Shown one piece after another: positions 36,717 to 45,488 of a DNA stretch of 64,000 bases. The stretch spans positions 2,604,001 through 2,668,000 of the forward strand of contig NZ_CP015750.1 of NCBI RefSeq assembly GCF_001742185.1. Reading direction: 5' to 3'. This DNA comes from Pectobacterium wasabiae CFBP 3304. Its GTDB lineage: Bacteria; Pseudomonadota; Gammaproteobacteria; Enterobacterales; Enterobacteriaceae. The translations under genes and the position numbers were made by a program. The notes beneath the pieces were generated by a model. That model made no database searches, was not told the origin of the DNA, and was given only the letters and a program-made list of their open reading frames with translations. How positions within the stretch are numbered: the stretch's first letter is position 1; the number at the start of each line of letters is the position of its first letter.

Positions 36717-38071
36717 TCGATCGGAACACGACGGCAGCAGTACCAACCGAACAGGATACCCGGCTGGCGCTGCTGGCCGAGCTATTGCAGTTGCAAAGCC
36801 GTGCCAGAGCGCGTGAAACGCTGGATGAACTGGCGTTTTTCATCGTCAATGAAACGCACAATCTGGTGAAATATCGTCAGGCGCTGCTGTGGGATAGCGA
36901 TAAACGGCGTTTGCAGGCCGCGTCCGGGCTGGCCTCGCTCGATCACAACGCGCCGTTTTGCACCGAATTTAGCCGCCTGTGCCGCCAGTGGCAGGAAGAA
37001 GGACGTCAAACACAGGCGCTCAGTTTTCGGGATTTGCCCACGGACGATCGCCAACTGTGGCAGGAGCATTTGCCCGAATTTTTACTCTGGTTACCGCTGC
37101 GGGTGGCGCAGGGTGAGACACCGCTGGTATTGGTATTAGCACGGGACAGCGCGTGGCTACCAGCGGAGATCGTCCTGCTGGAAAAGCTGGCAGATGCCTA
37201 CGCACATGCATGGTTAAGCCTGTGTAAAGTGCGCCGTCGTCAGGTTAAAACCAGTCCGAAAAAACGCCGTTTGATCGTGGCTGCCGTGGTCGCGCTGGTG
37301 CTGATCTTATTGATCCCGGTTCGCCAGTCGGTGCTGGCTCCGGCGGAGATCGTCGCCCATCGTCCGGTGATGGTGCGCGCTCCTGTCGCGGGCGTGGTGG
37401 ATGACATTCTGGTTCGCCCTAATCAAACCGTTAGCGCTAACCAACCGCTGGTGCGGCTGGACGTGCGCGAACTGGAAAATCGGCTGGAATCGGCTCGGCA
37501 GGCTTTTGCGACAGCCGATGCTCAGTACCGCCAGGCACAGCAACAGGCATTGTTTGATGCCAACAGCAAGGCCAGTTTGGCCGTGCTGCAAAGTCGCCGC
37601 GAGCAGGCGCAGAGCGACATGGATTTTCTGCAACGTCAGCAGGAACGTATGCAACTCATTTCCCCGCGTGACGGCGTGGCGATCCTTGATGATGCCAGTG
37701 ACTGGATTGGCCGCTCGGTCGCGGTAGGCGAACGTATCATGATGATCGCCGATCCACACGATGTGGAGCTAGAGATCCAATTGCCTGCGGCGGATGCCAT
37801 TGCGCTGGAAAATGGTGCGGATGTACGCCTGTTCCTCAATGTGGCACCGAATTCGGCACAAGAGGCGCGGCTTGAACAGATCGGCTATCGCGCCGCGCCG
37901 ACGCCGGATAATGTAATGGCCTATCGGCTACGGGCACGTTTTACGCAGGATGATCCACAGCTTCGAGTGGGGCTGAAGGGCACGGCTAAGCTGTACGGAA
38001 AACGCACGGTGCTGTTCGTTTATCTATTGCGTAAACCGCTGGCATCCCTGCGCGTTTGGCTGGGTGTGTAA
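36713..38071 (+). CDS. GAF-like domain fused to a HlyD-type adaptor
   Basis: A 452-residue protein. Residues about 20-165 look like a GAF sensor domain (ETLDELAFFIVNETHNLVKYRQALLW, then LLWLPLRVAQGETPLVLVLARDSAWLPAEIVLLEKLADAYAHAW). A basic juxtamembrane stretch (KTSPKKRRL) and one TM helix (IVAAVVALVLILLIPV) follow. A periplasmic lipoyl/HlyD region (VRAPVAGVVDDILVRPNQTVSANQPLVRLD) includes a helical hairpin and barrel (DVELEIQLPAADAIALENGADVRLFL). The orientation puts the GAF-like domain in the cytoplasm, so adaptor function could be gated by a cytoplasmic ligand (inference). Confidence 0.78.
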   Translation: MIDRNTTAAVPTEQDTRLALLAELLQLQSRARARETLDELAFFIVNETHNLVKYRQALLWDSDKRRLQAASGLASLDHNAPFCTEFSRLCRQWQEEGRQTQALSFRDLPTDDRQLWQEHLPEFLLWLPLRVAQGETPLVLVLARDSAWLPAEIVLLEKLADAYAHAWLSLCKVRRRQVKTSPKKRRLIVAAVVALVLILLIPVRQSVLAPAEIVAHRPVMVRAPVAGVVDDILVRPNQTVSANQPLVRLDVRELENRLESARQAFATADAQYRQAQQQALFDANSKASLAVLQSRREQAQSDMDFLQRQQERMQLISPRDGVAILDDASDWIGRSVAVGERIMMIADPHDVELEIQLPAADAIALENGADVRLFLNVAPNSAQEARLEQIGYRAAPTPDNVMAYRLRARFTQDDPQLRVGLKGTAKLYGKRTVLFVYLLRKPLASLRVWLGV

Positions 38072-38073
38072 CG

Positions 38074-40203
38074 ATGGCCGGAGGCGCGATGCCTGCTGCT
38101 GGGCTTAGCCCGCTGCGCGATGAACTAATTTTGCACGCGGGACCGGCTAACCGTGATGGATCGCCCAGTTGGACATTGGAAGATCCGCTGCGCGGTCTCT
38201 ATTTTCGTATCGGCTGGGCAGAAATGGCGATGCTATCGCGCTGGTCAATGGGGAACGCTGCGCAGATCGTCGCCGAGGTTAACCAGACTTCTGCGCTGAC
38301 GCTCGATGACAGCGATGTGCAGTATTTCAACCGTTTCTTACAGGCCAACAGCCTGACGCGCGTTTCCGGCGATGACGCGCTGGCGCAGTTTGCTCGTCAG
38401 ATGGAGCAATCACGTGTCTCGATTTGGCGTAAGCTACTAAAGAATTATCTGTTCTTCCGTATTCCCTTATGGCACCCGGATCGTTTTCTGGGGGCGACAC
38501 TGCCGTGGATTGAACCCTTTTTCAGCCGTACTTTTCTCAAACTGACGCTGCTGGTGGCCGCGCTGGGGCTATTCCTCGCCGGACGCCAGTGGGAAACGTT
38601 CAAGCATACGTTTTTGCACTTCTTCACGCTGGAAGGCGCGGCGCTAGCGGGGCTGACGCTGTGCGTGACCAAAATTTTGCATGAGTTCGGCCACGCCTAC
38701 ACCTGCAAGCGCTTTGGTGCGCGGGTCGCTACTATGGGCGTCGCGTTTCTGGTGATGATGCCAGTGCTGTACACCGATACGTCCGGCTCATGGAAGCTCA
38801 CCCGTCGTCGGCAGCGGATGGCGATTGGTGCAGCGGGTATGATGACCGAACTGGCGCTGGCGGCATGGGCAACGTTGGCATGGAGCTTCTTGCCGGATGG
38901 TATGCTGCGTAGCGCTGCATTTATGCTGGCAACCACCACCTGGATCATGACGTTGGCGATTAACCTCAGCCCGCTGATGCGCTTCGACGGCTATTTCCTG
39001 CTTTCTGATGGGTTACAGATGCCGAATCTGCAAAACCGAGGTTTTGCTGTTGGCCGTTGGAAGATGCGGGAATGGCTGTTTGGCTTAGGCGATGCGCCGC
39101 CGGAGCATTTTCCCCGTTGGCTACAACGCACATTGGTGGGTTATGCCTTTGCGGTGTGGGTATACCGTTTCTTTCTGTTTACTGGTATCGCGATTCTGGT
39201 TTACCACATGGCGTTCAAGTTATTAGGAATGCTGCTTTTCGCGATTGAAATCGGCTACTTCGTGGTGATGCCCGTGGTGAATGAAGTGCGCGAATGGAGT
39301 AAACGCCGTAAGGATTATCGTATGAACCGTAATATGACGACAACGCTGGCTGTGAGCGCCGTGGTTCTGCTCTTGCTGATGATTCCCTGGCAGCGCAGCG
39401 TATACGCGCCAGCGCTGCTGCGGGCGGAACAGCAAAGCAGCCTGTATATGCCCGTGCCCGCGATGATCCAGCGCATTGACGTGCAGGTCGGTCAGCCTGT
39501 GCATGCCGGACAAACGCTGTTTACGCTGTCGTCTGACGCATTGGCGCATGAACGGCAGCAGTTGGAACGCCAGATTGCCACATTGAACTGGCAAAGCACT
39601 TTTCAGGTATTCAATAAGGAAGCGGCTGGCGATCACCAACGGGTGAAGCAGGAGCACGAAGCCGCGCTGCAAAAGTTGCAGGTGTTGCAGCGCCAATCTG
39701 AGCAGTTGACGGTGCGTGCGCCGATAGACGGCGTAGTGGCAGATATGGCGACACCGCTGGAAGCGGGCGAATGGCTGGGGCAGGGTGAGTGGCTGGCGGT
39801 GGTGACCAAACCAACCGGTGGACTGGTGGAAGCTTTTGTGTCGGAGAAAGACTGGCAGCGGCTCAGCACTGGCGCAAAAGGCACGTTTTATTTACAGGAT
39901 GTCAGTCGTTCGTCGCTGCCGCTCACGATTGTGGAAATCGCCAGTACGGCAACCCGCGACCTGAATGCGGCACCGGAACTGGCCTCGGTTTATGGCGGTG
40001 ATATTGCCACGCTGAGCGATTCACAGCGCAAGCTGCATCCTGAGCAGGCGGTGTATCGCGTGCTGCTTAGTCTGCCTGACGATTATCGTGCTCAACCGCA
40101 GGTACTGCGTGGCACGGTGGTGATGGACGGTGAGGCGCAAAGCCTGTTGATTCGCGGCTGGAAAGTGGTATCCGCCGTACTGATCCGCGAACTATCATTC
40201 TGA
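38074..40203 (+). CDS. M50-family membrane metalloprotease fused to a HlyD-like domain
   Basis: A 709-residue polytopic protein. Site-2-protease hallmarks are visible: zinc motif HEFGH (about residues 203-207, in KILHEFGHAYTCKRFGARV) and a second-site NLSPLMRFDGYFLL matching the NPxxDG-type motif that supplies the third zinc ligand. About eight hydrophobic segments span residues 145-440. The C-terminal third is HlyD-like: LYMPVPAMIQRIDVQVGQPVHAGQTLFTL, coiled coil, then VRAPIDGVVADMATPLEAGEWLGQGEWL. Such proteins sit beside HlyD and TolC-type genes and are thought to process or move substrates across the inner membrane. ATG 38074 directly follows the previous stop; ATG 38089 has a closer GGAGG. 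Confidence 0.8.
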   Translation: MAGGAMPAAGLSPLRDELILHAGPANRDGSPSWTLEDPLRGLYFRIGWAEMAMLSRWSMGNAAQIVAEVNQTSALTLDDSDVQYFNRFLQANSLTRVSGDDALAQFARQMEQSRVSIWRKLLKNYLFFRIPLWHPDRFLGATLPWIEPFFSRTFLKLTLLVAALGLFLAGRQWETFKHTFLHFFTLEGAALAGLTLCVTKILHEFGHAYTCKRFGARVATMGVAFLVMMPVLYTDTSGSWKLTRRRQRMAIGAAGMMTELALAAWATLAWSFLPDGMLRSAAFMLATTTWIMTLAINLSPLMRFDGYFLLSDGLQMPNLQNRGFAVGRWKMREWLFGLGDAPPEHFPRWLQRTLVGYAFAVWVYRFFLFTGIAILVYHMAFKLLGMLLFAIEIGYFVVMPVVNEVREWSKRRKDYRMNRNMTTTLAVSAVVLLLLMIPWQRSVYAPALLRAEQQSSLYMPVPAMIQRIDVQVGQPVHAGQTLFTLSSDALAHERQQLERQIATLNWQSTFQVFNKEAAGDHQRVKQEHEAALQKLQVLQRQSEQLTVRAPIDGVVADMATPLEAGEWLGQGEWLAVVTKPTGGLVEAFVSEKDWQRLSTGAKGTFYLQDVSRSSLPLTIVEIASTATRDLNAAPELASVYGGDIATLSDSQRKLHPEQAVYRVLLSLPDDYRAQPQVLRGTVVMDGEAQSLLIRGWKVVSAVLIRELSF

Positions 40204-40532
40204 TCAATTTTAATTTCTGCGATGTCGATCCTGACTTTCTTCCCGCTAGTGCCAGCTTGTTATTTTTTCTGGCAGTGGCGTGAAGGAGGGCGCTTAACGC
40301 CTCGATTATGTTGTTCCTGATGTTTCTATCCTATCTATTTAAAATGGCAGAAATTTTTTAGGTATCTCAGGCTATATCTCATGTTGGATATTAGGGGAAA
40401 CACGGTGATGAGGTTCCCGCAGGGACACCTCACACCGTGGTAGCCCCGTGTATCTCGATATTGAAGCGGTAATAGCCTGAAACACTGAGATGACAATTCT
40501 TGTCTAACCAATGGAACACAAGAGGGCTGACT
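40204..40532. other. Intergenic region upstream of rhiE
   Basis: It holds the repeat at 40392-40459 and the presumed rhiE promoter. In Dickeya rhiE is controlled by RhiR and CRP. I saw no CRP site close to consensus here and no clear KdgR box (TGAAAC at 40479 has no matching second half). Confidence 0.4.
40392..40459 (+). repeat. Palindromic repeat, copy 1
   Basis: A 68-bp sequence with nested inverted repeats: CACGGTG (40401-40407) with CACCGTG (40433-40439), and inside it AGGT/ACCT and TCCC/GGGA around GCA. It ends with GTGTATCTCGAT. A second copy on the same strand lies at 59801-59866. Confidence 0.75.
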
Positions 40533-42263
40533 GTGAAGCGATCTGTCTTGCTGTTGGTGGGCGCCATGCTGGCACCCTATGGCTATAGTGCACAGGATAA
40601 TGCCGTGTCGTTATCCGTTTCGGGCTTGAATACCGTGCTGGATAATGGCTTGCTGAAAGTCACATTCGGGGAGGATGGCAGCGCGGTGAGTATGGTGACG
40701 GGGGACAAAAATATTGTCACCAACCTGTCCGGTGCGGTGCGCGATCCGAGCAAAACCCGTAGCGCTTACCTCGATTACTATGTCAATAATGGCAGTGTTA
40801 AAGGCGTCAAAGATTTTACCCCTGAGCGCGTAGAGGTGCTACGTAACGATCGTGAGATGGCGCATGTCGCCTATATCGACGATCGCGGCGGGCTGCTAAA
40901 ACTCGAATACCACCTGATTATGCGGCGCGGCGTTAGCGGTCTTTATAGCTATGTGGTGGCCGAAAATAGCGGGAATCAGAATGTTAACGTCAGTGAACTA
41001 CGTAACGTTTACCGCTTCGATCCTGCGCGATTAGACCATCTCTACAGTGGCGTTCGTCAGGGCAAACCGCTGCTCTATCGTCAGCTTGAGGCCTCGCCAA
41101 AGGTGCAGGATGAAACCTGGCGACTGCCGGATGGCAGTATCTATTCTAAATATGATTTTGCTGGCTACATGCGTGCCGCCCCTTTCTGGGGCGTCTTCGG
41201 TAACGGTGTGGGTGCATGGTTGATTCACGGCAATCGGGAGTATTTCTCCGGCGATGCGCTCAAGCAGGATTTACTGGTGCATCAGGATGCGATCATTCTG
41301 AACTATATGACGGGGTCGCACTTTGGCACGCCGGATATGAAAGCCCCGCCGGGCTGGAAAAAATTCTACGGGCCGTGGCTGCTGTACATTAACCAGGGCG
41401 ATACCGAACAGATGCTGGCGGATGCACAGCGTCAGGCGCTGACGGAAACGGTCAGTTGGCCGTATCAATGGGTGAACGATCCCCGCTATGCGTTTGAACG
41501 CACGCAGGTTAGCGGACGCGTTGCTAGCCAGCAGCCCGTCACCGTCGTGCTTTCATCATCATTGGATGAGCCGTTTGATGTGCAAACCCGTGGCTATTCG
41601 TATCAGGCAACGACAGACTCGCAGGGAAGTTTTGCCATTTCTCATGTCCGTCCGGGTAATTACCATCTGGCCGTGTACGCCAACGGCGGTACGCAGCCGG
41701 GAGTATTGGCAGAGCAAACGCTGTCCGTTTCTGGTGATAAGAAAATGCTGCCGATGATAACGCTGCCGAAAGCTGAACCGATTGTCTGGGCTATTGGACA
41801 GGCAAATCGTCAGGCGAGCGAATTCCGCTTTGGTAACGAGGCGCGCAACACCCGCTGGCAGCATGAGGTTCCGGCTGATTTGACGTTTGATATTGGCCGT
41901 AGCGACTATCAGCGTGACTGGTACTACGCACAAACCAAACCGGGAAAATGGGATATCCGTTTTGCTCTACAACCTGAAAAGAAAACCTATTTCCTGAACA
42001 TCGCTCTGGCGGCAGCCAGCAACAGCGGTATGAGTGAACCGACTACGCCGCAGTTGGCGGTAATGGTAAACGGCACTACGCTGGAAACGCTGACTTACGA
42101 CAACGATAAAGCCATCTATCGCGGTGCGCTGCAGAGTGGTCGCTATCACGTTGCGCGTATCCCCGTGTCATCCGGTTTCCTGAAAAACGGTAACAACACC
42201 ATCACACTGCAATTAAAAGGCGGCAGCGTGATGTATGACGTGGTGACGTTAAGCGAGGAATAA
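40533..42263 (+). CDS. rhiE: Exported rhamnogalacturonate lyase RhiE (PL4-like)
   Basis: A 576-residue secreted pectinolytic enzyme that cleaves the rhamnogalacturonan-I backbone by beta-elimination. Signal peptide: KRSVLLLVGAMLAPYGYSAQD. The N-terminal catalytic domain contains SGLNTVLDNGLLKVTFGEDGSAVSM, YSGVRQGKPLLYRQLEASPKVQDETWRLPDGSIYSKYDFAGY and GSHFGTPDMKAPPGWKKFYGPWLLYIN. A fibronectin-like middle domain (FAISHVRPGNYHLAVYANG) and a C-terminal carbohydrate-binding-like domain follow. In Dickeya RhiE is exported by the Out type II system. I chose GTG 40533 (RBS GAGGG); an in-frame TTG at 40500 is less likely. Confidence 0.9.
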   Translation: MKRSVLLLVGAMLAPYGYSAQDNAVSLSVSGLNTVLDNGLLKVTFGEDGSAVSMVTGDKNIVTNLSGAVRDPSKTRSAYLDYYVNNGSVKGVKDFTPERVEVLRNDREMAHVAYIDDRGGLLKLEYHLIMRRGVSGLYSYVVAENSGNQNVNVSELRNVYRFDPARLDHLYSGVRQGKPLLYRQLEASPKVQDETWRLPDGSIYSKYDFAGYMRAAPFWGVFGNGVGAWLIHGNREYFSGDALKQDLLVHQDAIILNYMTGSHFGTPDMKAPPGWKKFYGPWLLYINQGDTEQMLADAQRQALTETVSWPYQWVNDPRYAFERTQVSGRVASQQPVTVVLSSSLDEPFDVQTRGYSYQATTDSQGSFAISHVRPGNYHLAVYANGGTQPGVLAEQTLSVSGDKKMLPMITLPKAEPIVWAIGQANRQASEFRFGNEARNTRWQHEVPADLTFDIGRSDYQRDWYYAQTKPGKWDIRFALQPEKKTYFLNIALAAASNSGMSEPTTPQLAVMVNGTTLETLTYDNDKAIYRGALQSGRYHVARIPVSSGFLKNGNNTITLQLKGGSVMYDVVTLSEE

Positions 42264-42284
42264 ACTCAGTTTCAATAACGTGAA

Positions 42285-42465
42285 GGGGCGTGGGCAGGGA
42301 TAGCCCACGATAAAAAAGAGCAGGAGCGATTTTCAACAACGCGAAGCGTTGGCCCGAAGGGGCGTGGGCAGGGATAGCCCACGATAAAAAAGAGCAGGAG
42401 CGATTTTCAACAACGCGAAGCGTTGGCCCGAAGGGGCGTGGGCAGGGATAGCCCACGATAAAAAA
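42285..42465. repeat. 74-bp tandem repeat array, about 2.4 copies
   Basis: GGGGCGTGGGCAGGG starts at 42285, 42359 and 42433, exactly 74 bases apart, and the complete units are virtually identical. Each unit has two hairpins: CGTGGGC/GCCCACG followed by ATAAAAAA, and AACGCGAAGCGTT. It begins 21 bases after the rhiE stop codon and ends at the 3' end of the broken Rpn gene. It resembles a dispersed Pectobacterium-type intergenic repeat that has duplicated locally. Confidence 0.85.
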
Positions 42466-42819
42466 TCATTTCTGCTCACTGAGAAGCAGTTGTGCCATCT
42501 CTTCATCGGACAATTGTGTGACGTGCTGAACCAGTTCCTGCTCCATCTTGCTTTGCAGCAACTGGCGGGCAATATTTAACGCACTAGCTTTCATCCCTTC
42601 CTGCATACCTTGTTCAAATCCCCTTTGATGTAATTGCTGTGCAATGGTCATTGTGTCTTCCTTATGTATTGACAGGGGCTCAGCCACTGAATCAATGAAT
42701 CTGTCTATGTCAGAGGTATTGCCCACTTTCGCGACGTACAGTAACAATGCGTGCCGCAGTGGTAAAGACAGGTTCCAGTGCTCAAATAATAGCCCGATAT
42801 CGTATGCCAATTCCAGCAT
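42466..42819 (-). pseudogene. C-terminal remnant of an Rpn-family recombination-promoting nuclease
   Basis: A 117-residue ORF similar to the C-terminal part of Rpn/YhgA-type proteins: SLPLRHALLLYVAKVGNTSDIDRFI, then MTIAQQLHQRGFEQGMQEGMKASALNIARQLLQ, ending LSDEEMAQLLLSEQK. Full proteins are about 300 residues and carry an N-terminal PD-(D/E)XK nuclease domain, absent here; upstream sequence on this strand shows nothing that continues it. It is therefore a truncated relic, bordered at its 3' end by the 74-bp repeats. Confidence 0.7.
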
Positions 42820-43363
42820 ATCCCGTGTGCGAATATGAAAGAGGTTAACTCTCTTTGAACGGGTCTCAGTCCTCTGACAAACCTCGATATTTGAGTTCTA
42901 ATCAGATTGTTTTTTCGCAGACACAACCTATTTCTTGGTCGTATCTTATGCAGTTTAAGAGACTGTTTCGTGCGCCACACTGACGTTATTCATATGCTAA
43001 ATCGTATACGCGCCCGACGCAGGGCGCTCAATCGCCGCCGCCCTGCGAACCCTGGCTTCCGGCTAAATTATGCCGCTGCGCGGTACCATCGGTGTTCATT
43101 ACCGCTAATCGAGCCGCCAGTGACGCGTTTACTCGCCCATAAATGGGACTCGCCCTTCGGGCCAGCACAAGTGCTGTTCAAAACGTCGTTGACGTTTTTG
43201 TCCGACGCGACACTGGCTTTCGCGACGTCCTGTCGCTCACTCGGCGTTCATGAATACCTCTGCATAATTTTTTATGCCGGATAGAGACAAAATCCACCAT
43301 CAGCTGTGGAGTTTATATATAAAAATTTTGGTAGGTGGGTAATCAGCAATATCAGGGAGTTAA
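42820..43363. other. Gene-free region with clustered hairpins
   Basis: Between the Rpn remnant and the actP terminator I see no supportable gene; the longest plus-strand frame (42907-43284) is Arg-rich and looks like noise. Around 43152-43198 three small hairpins stand in a row: GCCC-TTC-GGGC, AGCAC-AA-GTGCT and AAAACGTC-GTT-GACGTTTT. It may be part of another dispersed repeat or decayed mobile DNA. Confidence 0.45.
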
Positions 43364-43387
43364 ATCCTCCCCAGTGAAGGGGAGGAT
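43364..43387 (-). terminator. Terminator after actP
   Basis: A 9-bp stem ATCCTCCCC/GGGGAGGAT with a six-base loop, just beyond the actP stop on the minus strand. The following TTTAAC is only a weak U tract. Confidence 0.5.
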
Positions 43388-43397
43388 GAGGTAGGTA

Positions 43398-45056
43398 TTA
43401 GTGGGAACTGCCTTTTGACGCGCCGACGCCGGTTTGTGAGCGGACAAACTGTGCATGGAAGCGGGCGCGTTCCTGCTGCCCGGTTTCGGAACGGTCGGTG
43501 ATGGAGAAGAACCAGATACCGATAAACGCGACCAGCATGGAGAAGAGCGCTGGATAATCGTAAGGATAAATCGGTGTGGCGTGACCGAGTATTTTCACCC
43601 AGATCGTCGGCCCCAGCACCATCAGAATGACGGCCGTTAATAGCCCTGCCCAACCGCCAATCATGGCACCGCGTGTCGTCAGCTTCGACCAGTACATCGA
43701 GATGATAATGATGGGGAAGTTACAACTGGCGGCGATGGAGAACGCCAGCCCAACCATGAAGGCGATATTCTGGTTCTCAAATAGGATACCGAGCGAAATC
43801 GCCACGACGCCCAGCACCAGTACGGTGATTTTCGAGACTTTCAGCTCATCGCGCTCTGTCGCTTTTCCTTTCTTAATCACGTTGGAGTAGAGATCGTGAG
43901 AGACCGCAGACGCGCCCGCTAGCGTCAGCCCAGCGACGACGGCCAGAATGGTGGCAAAGGCTACGGCGGAGATGAAGCCGAGGAAGAAGTTGCCGCCGAC
44001 CGCATCAGCCAAATGCACTGCCGCCATGTTATTCCCGCCGATGAGTGCGCCCGTCGCATCCTTAAACGCAGGGTTGCCACTTACCAACAGGATGGCTCCA
44101 AAGCCGATGATGAAGGTCAGGAAGTAGAAATAGCCCATAAACCCCGTGGCGTAGAACACACTTTTCCGGGCTTCTTTGGCATCGCTGACGGTGAAAAAAC
44201 GCATCAGAATGTGCGGCAGACCGGCCGTACCAAACATCAGCCCCAACCCGAGAGACAATGCCGATATCGGGTCAGAAACCAGTCCGCCAGGACTCATGAT
44301 TGCCGCGCCTTTCGGGTGAACCGCCATCGCCTGTTTGAACAGCGCATCAAAGCTAAATCCTACGGATTTCATCACCATGACGGCCATGAAGGTGGCGCCG
44401 AATAGCAGCAGGACGGCTTTAATAATCTGTACCCATGTGGTGGCGAGCATGCCACCAAACATCACGTACATCACCATCAGAATGCCAACCAGTACCACAG
44501 CTACATGGTAGTTGAGACCGAACAGCAGTTCGATGAGTTTCCCAGCGCCCACCATCTGTGCGATGAGGTACAATGCCACGACCACCAGAGAACCACAGGC
44601 GGAAAGGCTACGGATTGGACGCTGTTGCAAACGGTATGATGCGACATCAGCAAAGGTGTAGCGCCCGAGGTTGCGTAGTCTCTCTGCGATCAGAAACAGG
44701 ATAATTGGCCAACCGACCAAAAAGCCGAGCGAGTAGATTAGGCCGTCGTAGCCGGAGGTGTAGACCAGTGCGGAAATACCGAGGAAGGAGGCGGCTGACA
44801 TGTAGTCACCCGCAATCGCCAGCCCGTTCTGGAAACCGGTGATATTGCCGCCAGCCGTATAATAATCGCTACGTGAGCGGGTTTTCTTCGACGCCCAGTA
44901 GGTAATATACAGCGTACCGCCGACGAACAGCAGAAACATCACGATGGCCTGAATATTCAACGGCTGGCGCTGGACATCCCCTGTGAGTGCATCTGCTGCC
45001 CATGCAAGCACTGGCAGTGCTAAGAGTCCGAACAGCATCATAAAGCGTATTTTCAT
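43398..45056 (-). CDS. actP: Acetate/cation symporter ActP
   Basis: A 552-residue sodium:solute symporter family permease for acetate (and glycolate in E. coli). A cleavable-looking N-terminal segment ([16 protein letters not shown]) is followed by about 13 hydrophobic helices. SSS-family motifs include [50 protein letters not shown], and [22 protein letters not shown] text ([21 protein letters not shown]). It is the last gene of acs-yjcH-actP, and its ATG overlaps the yjcH stop (ATGA). It feeds acetate to Acs. Confidence 0.95.
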   Translation of the reverse strand: MKIRFMMLFGLLALPVLAWAADALTGDVQRQPLNIQAIVMFLLFVGGTLYITYWASKKTRSRSDYYTAGGNITGFQNGLAIAGDYMSAASFLGISALVYTSGYDGLIYSLGFLVGWPIILFLIAERLRNLGRYTFADVASYRLQQRPIRSLSACGSLVVVALYLIAQMVGAGKLIELLFGLNYHVAVVLVGILMVMYVMFGGMLATTWVQIIKAVLLLFGATFMAVMVMKSVGFSFDALFKQAMAVHPKGAAIMSPGGLVSDPISALSLGLGLMFGTAGLPHILMRFFTVSDAKEARKSVFYATGFMGYFYFLTFIIGFGAILLVSGNPAFKDATGALIGGNNMAAVHLADAVGGNFFLGFISAVAFATILAVVAGLTLAGASAVSHDLYSNVIKKGKATERDELKVSKITVLVLGVVAISLGILFENQNIAFMVGLAFSIAASCNFPIIIISMYWSKLTTRGAMIGGWAGLLTAVILMVLGPTIWVKILGHATPIYPYDYPALFSMLVAFIGIWFFSITDRSETGQQERARFHAQFVRSQTGVGASKGSSH

Positions 45057-45364
45057 TGCTTTACCTCATCCAGTAACTGCTTGGTCAGACGATCAAATTC
45101 ACCGTTAGCGCGATACACATAGACGCCTGTTAGAATGAAGGAAATCGCAATCAATCCTACCCCGATCGGAATACCACGGGTAATACTGGAGCCCGGAGCG
45201 ATAGGGGTGCCTAACCAGCTTGGCGCAAAAGCGATCAATAGAATAAAACCGACATAAAGCACCAGCATGATCAGTGAAAGAAAAGCGGCAAAACGCTGTC
45301 GCTTGTTGACCAGTTCTCTGAATAAGGGGTTACTTTCAATCCGTTGATAAATGGCATCATTCAT
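45053..45364 (-). CDS. yjcH: DUF485 inner-membrane protein YjcH
   Basis: A 103-residue protein with two TM helices ([20 protein letters not shown] and [27 protein letters not shown]) and the DUF485 N-terminus [15 protein letters not shown]. It always accompanies actP and is presumed to assist the permease. It lies between acs and actP, with an overlap to actP. Confidence 0.93.
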   Translation of the reverse strand: MNDAIYQRIESNPLFRELVNKRQRFAAFLSLIMLVLYVGFILLIAFAPSWLGTPIAPGSSITRGIPIGVGLIAISFILTGVYVYRANGEFDRLTKQLLDEVKQ

Positions 45365-45488
45365 CGTAAGTCTCCAGTAATTTGTAGGGTTTAGTCTTAC
45401 CGCGAGTCACCGCCTGATTTATCGCCAGCCACATCCCCGCAAGCCACGTCATGGCTTACGGGAATGGAGAGAGCGGTGGGTCAGGTAG

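Noticed and set aside
42285..42465. Hairpins of the 74-bp repeat as rho-independent terminators
   Set aside because: The stem is followed by an A run on the plus strand and by CCCCTTC on the minus strand, so neither strand has the needed U tract.
42907..43284. A 125-residue plus-strand ORF
   Set aside because: Arg-rich, low-quality sequence with no RBS or recognisable pattern; it runs through the hairpin cluster and looks like noise.
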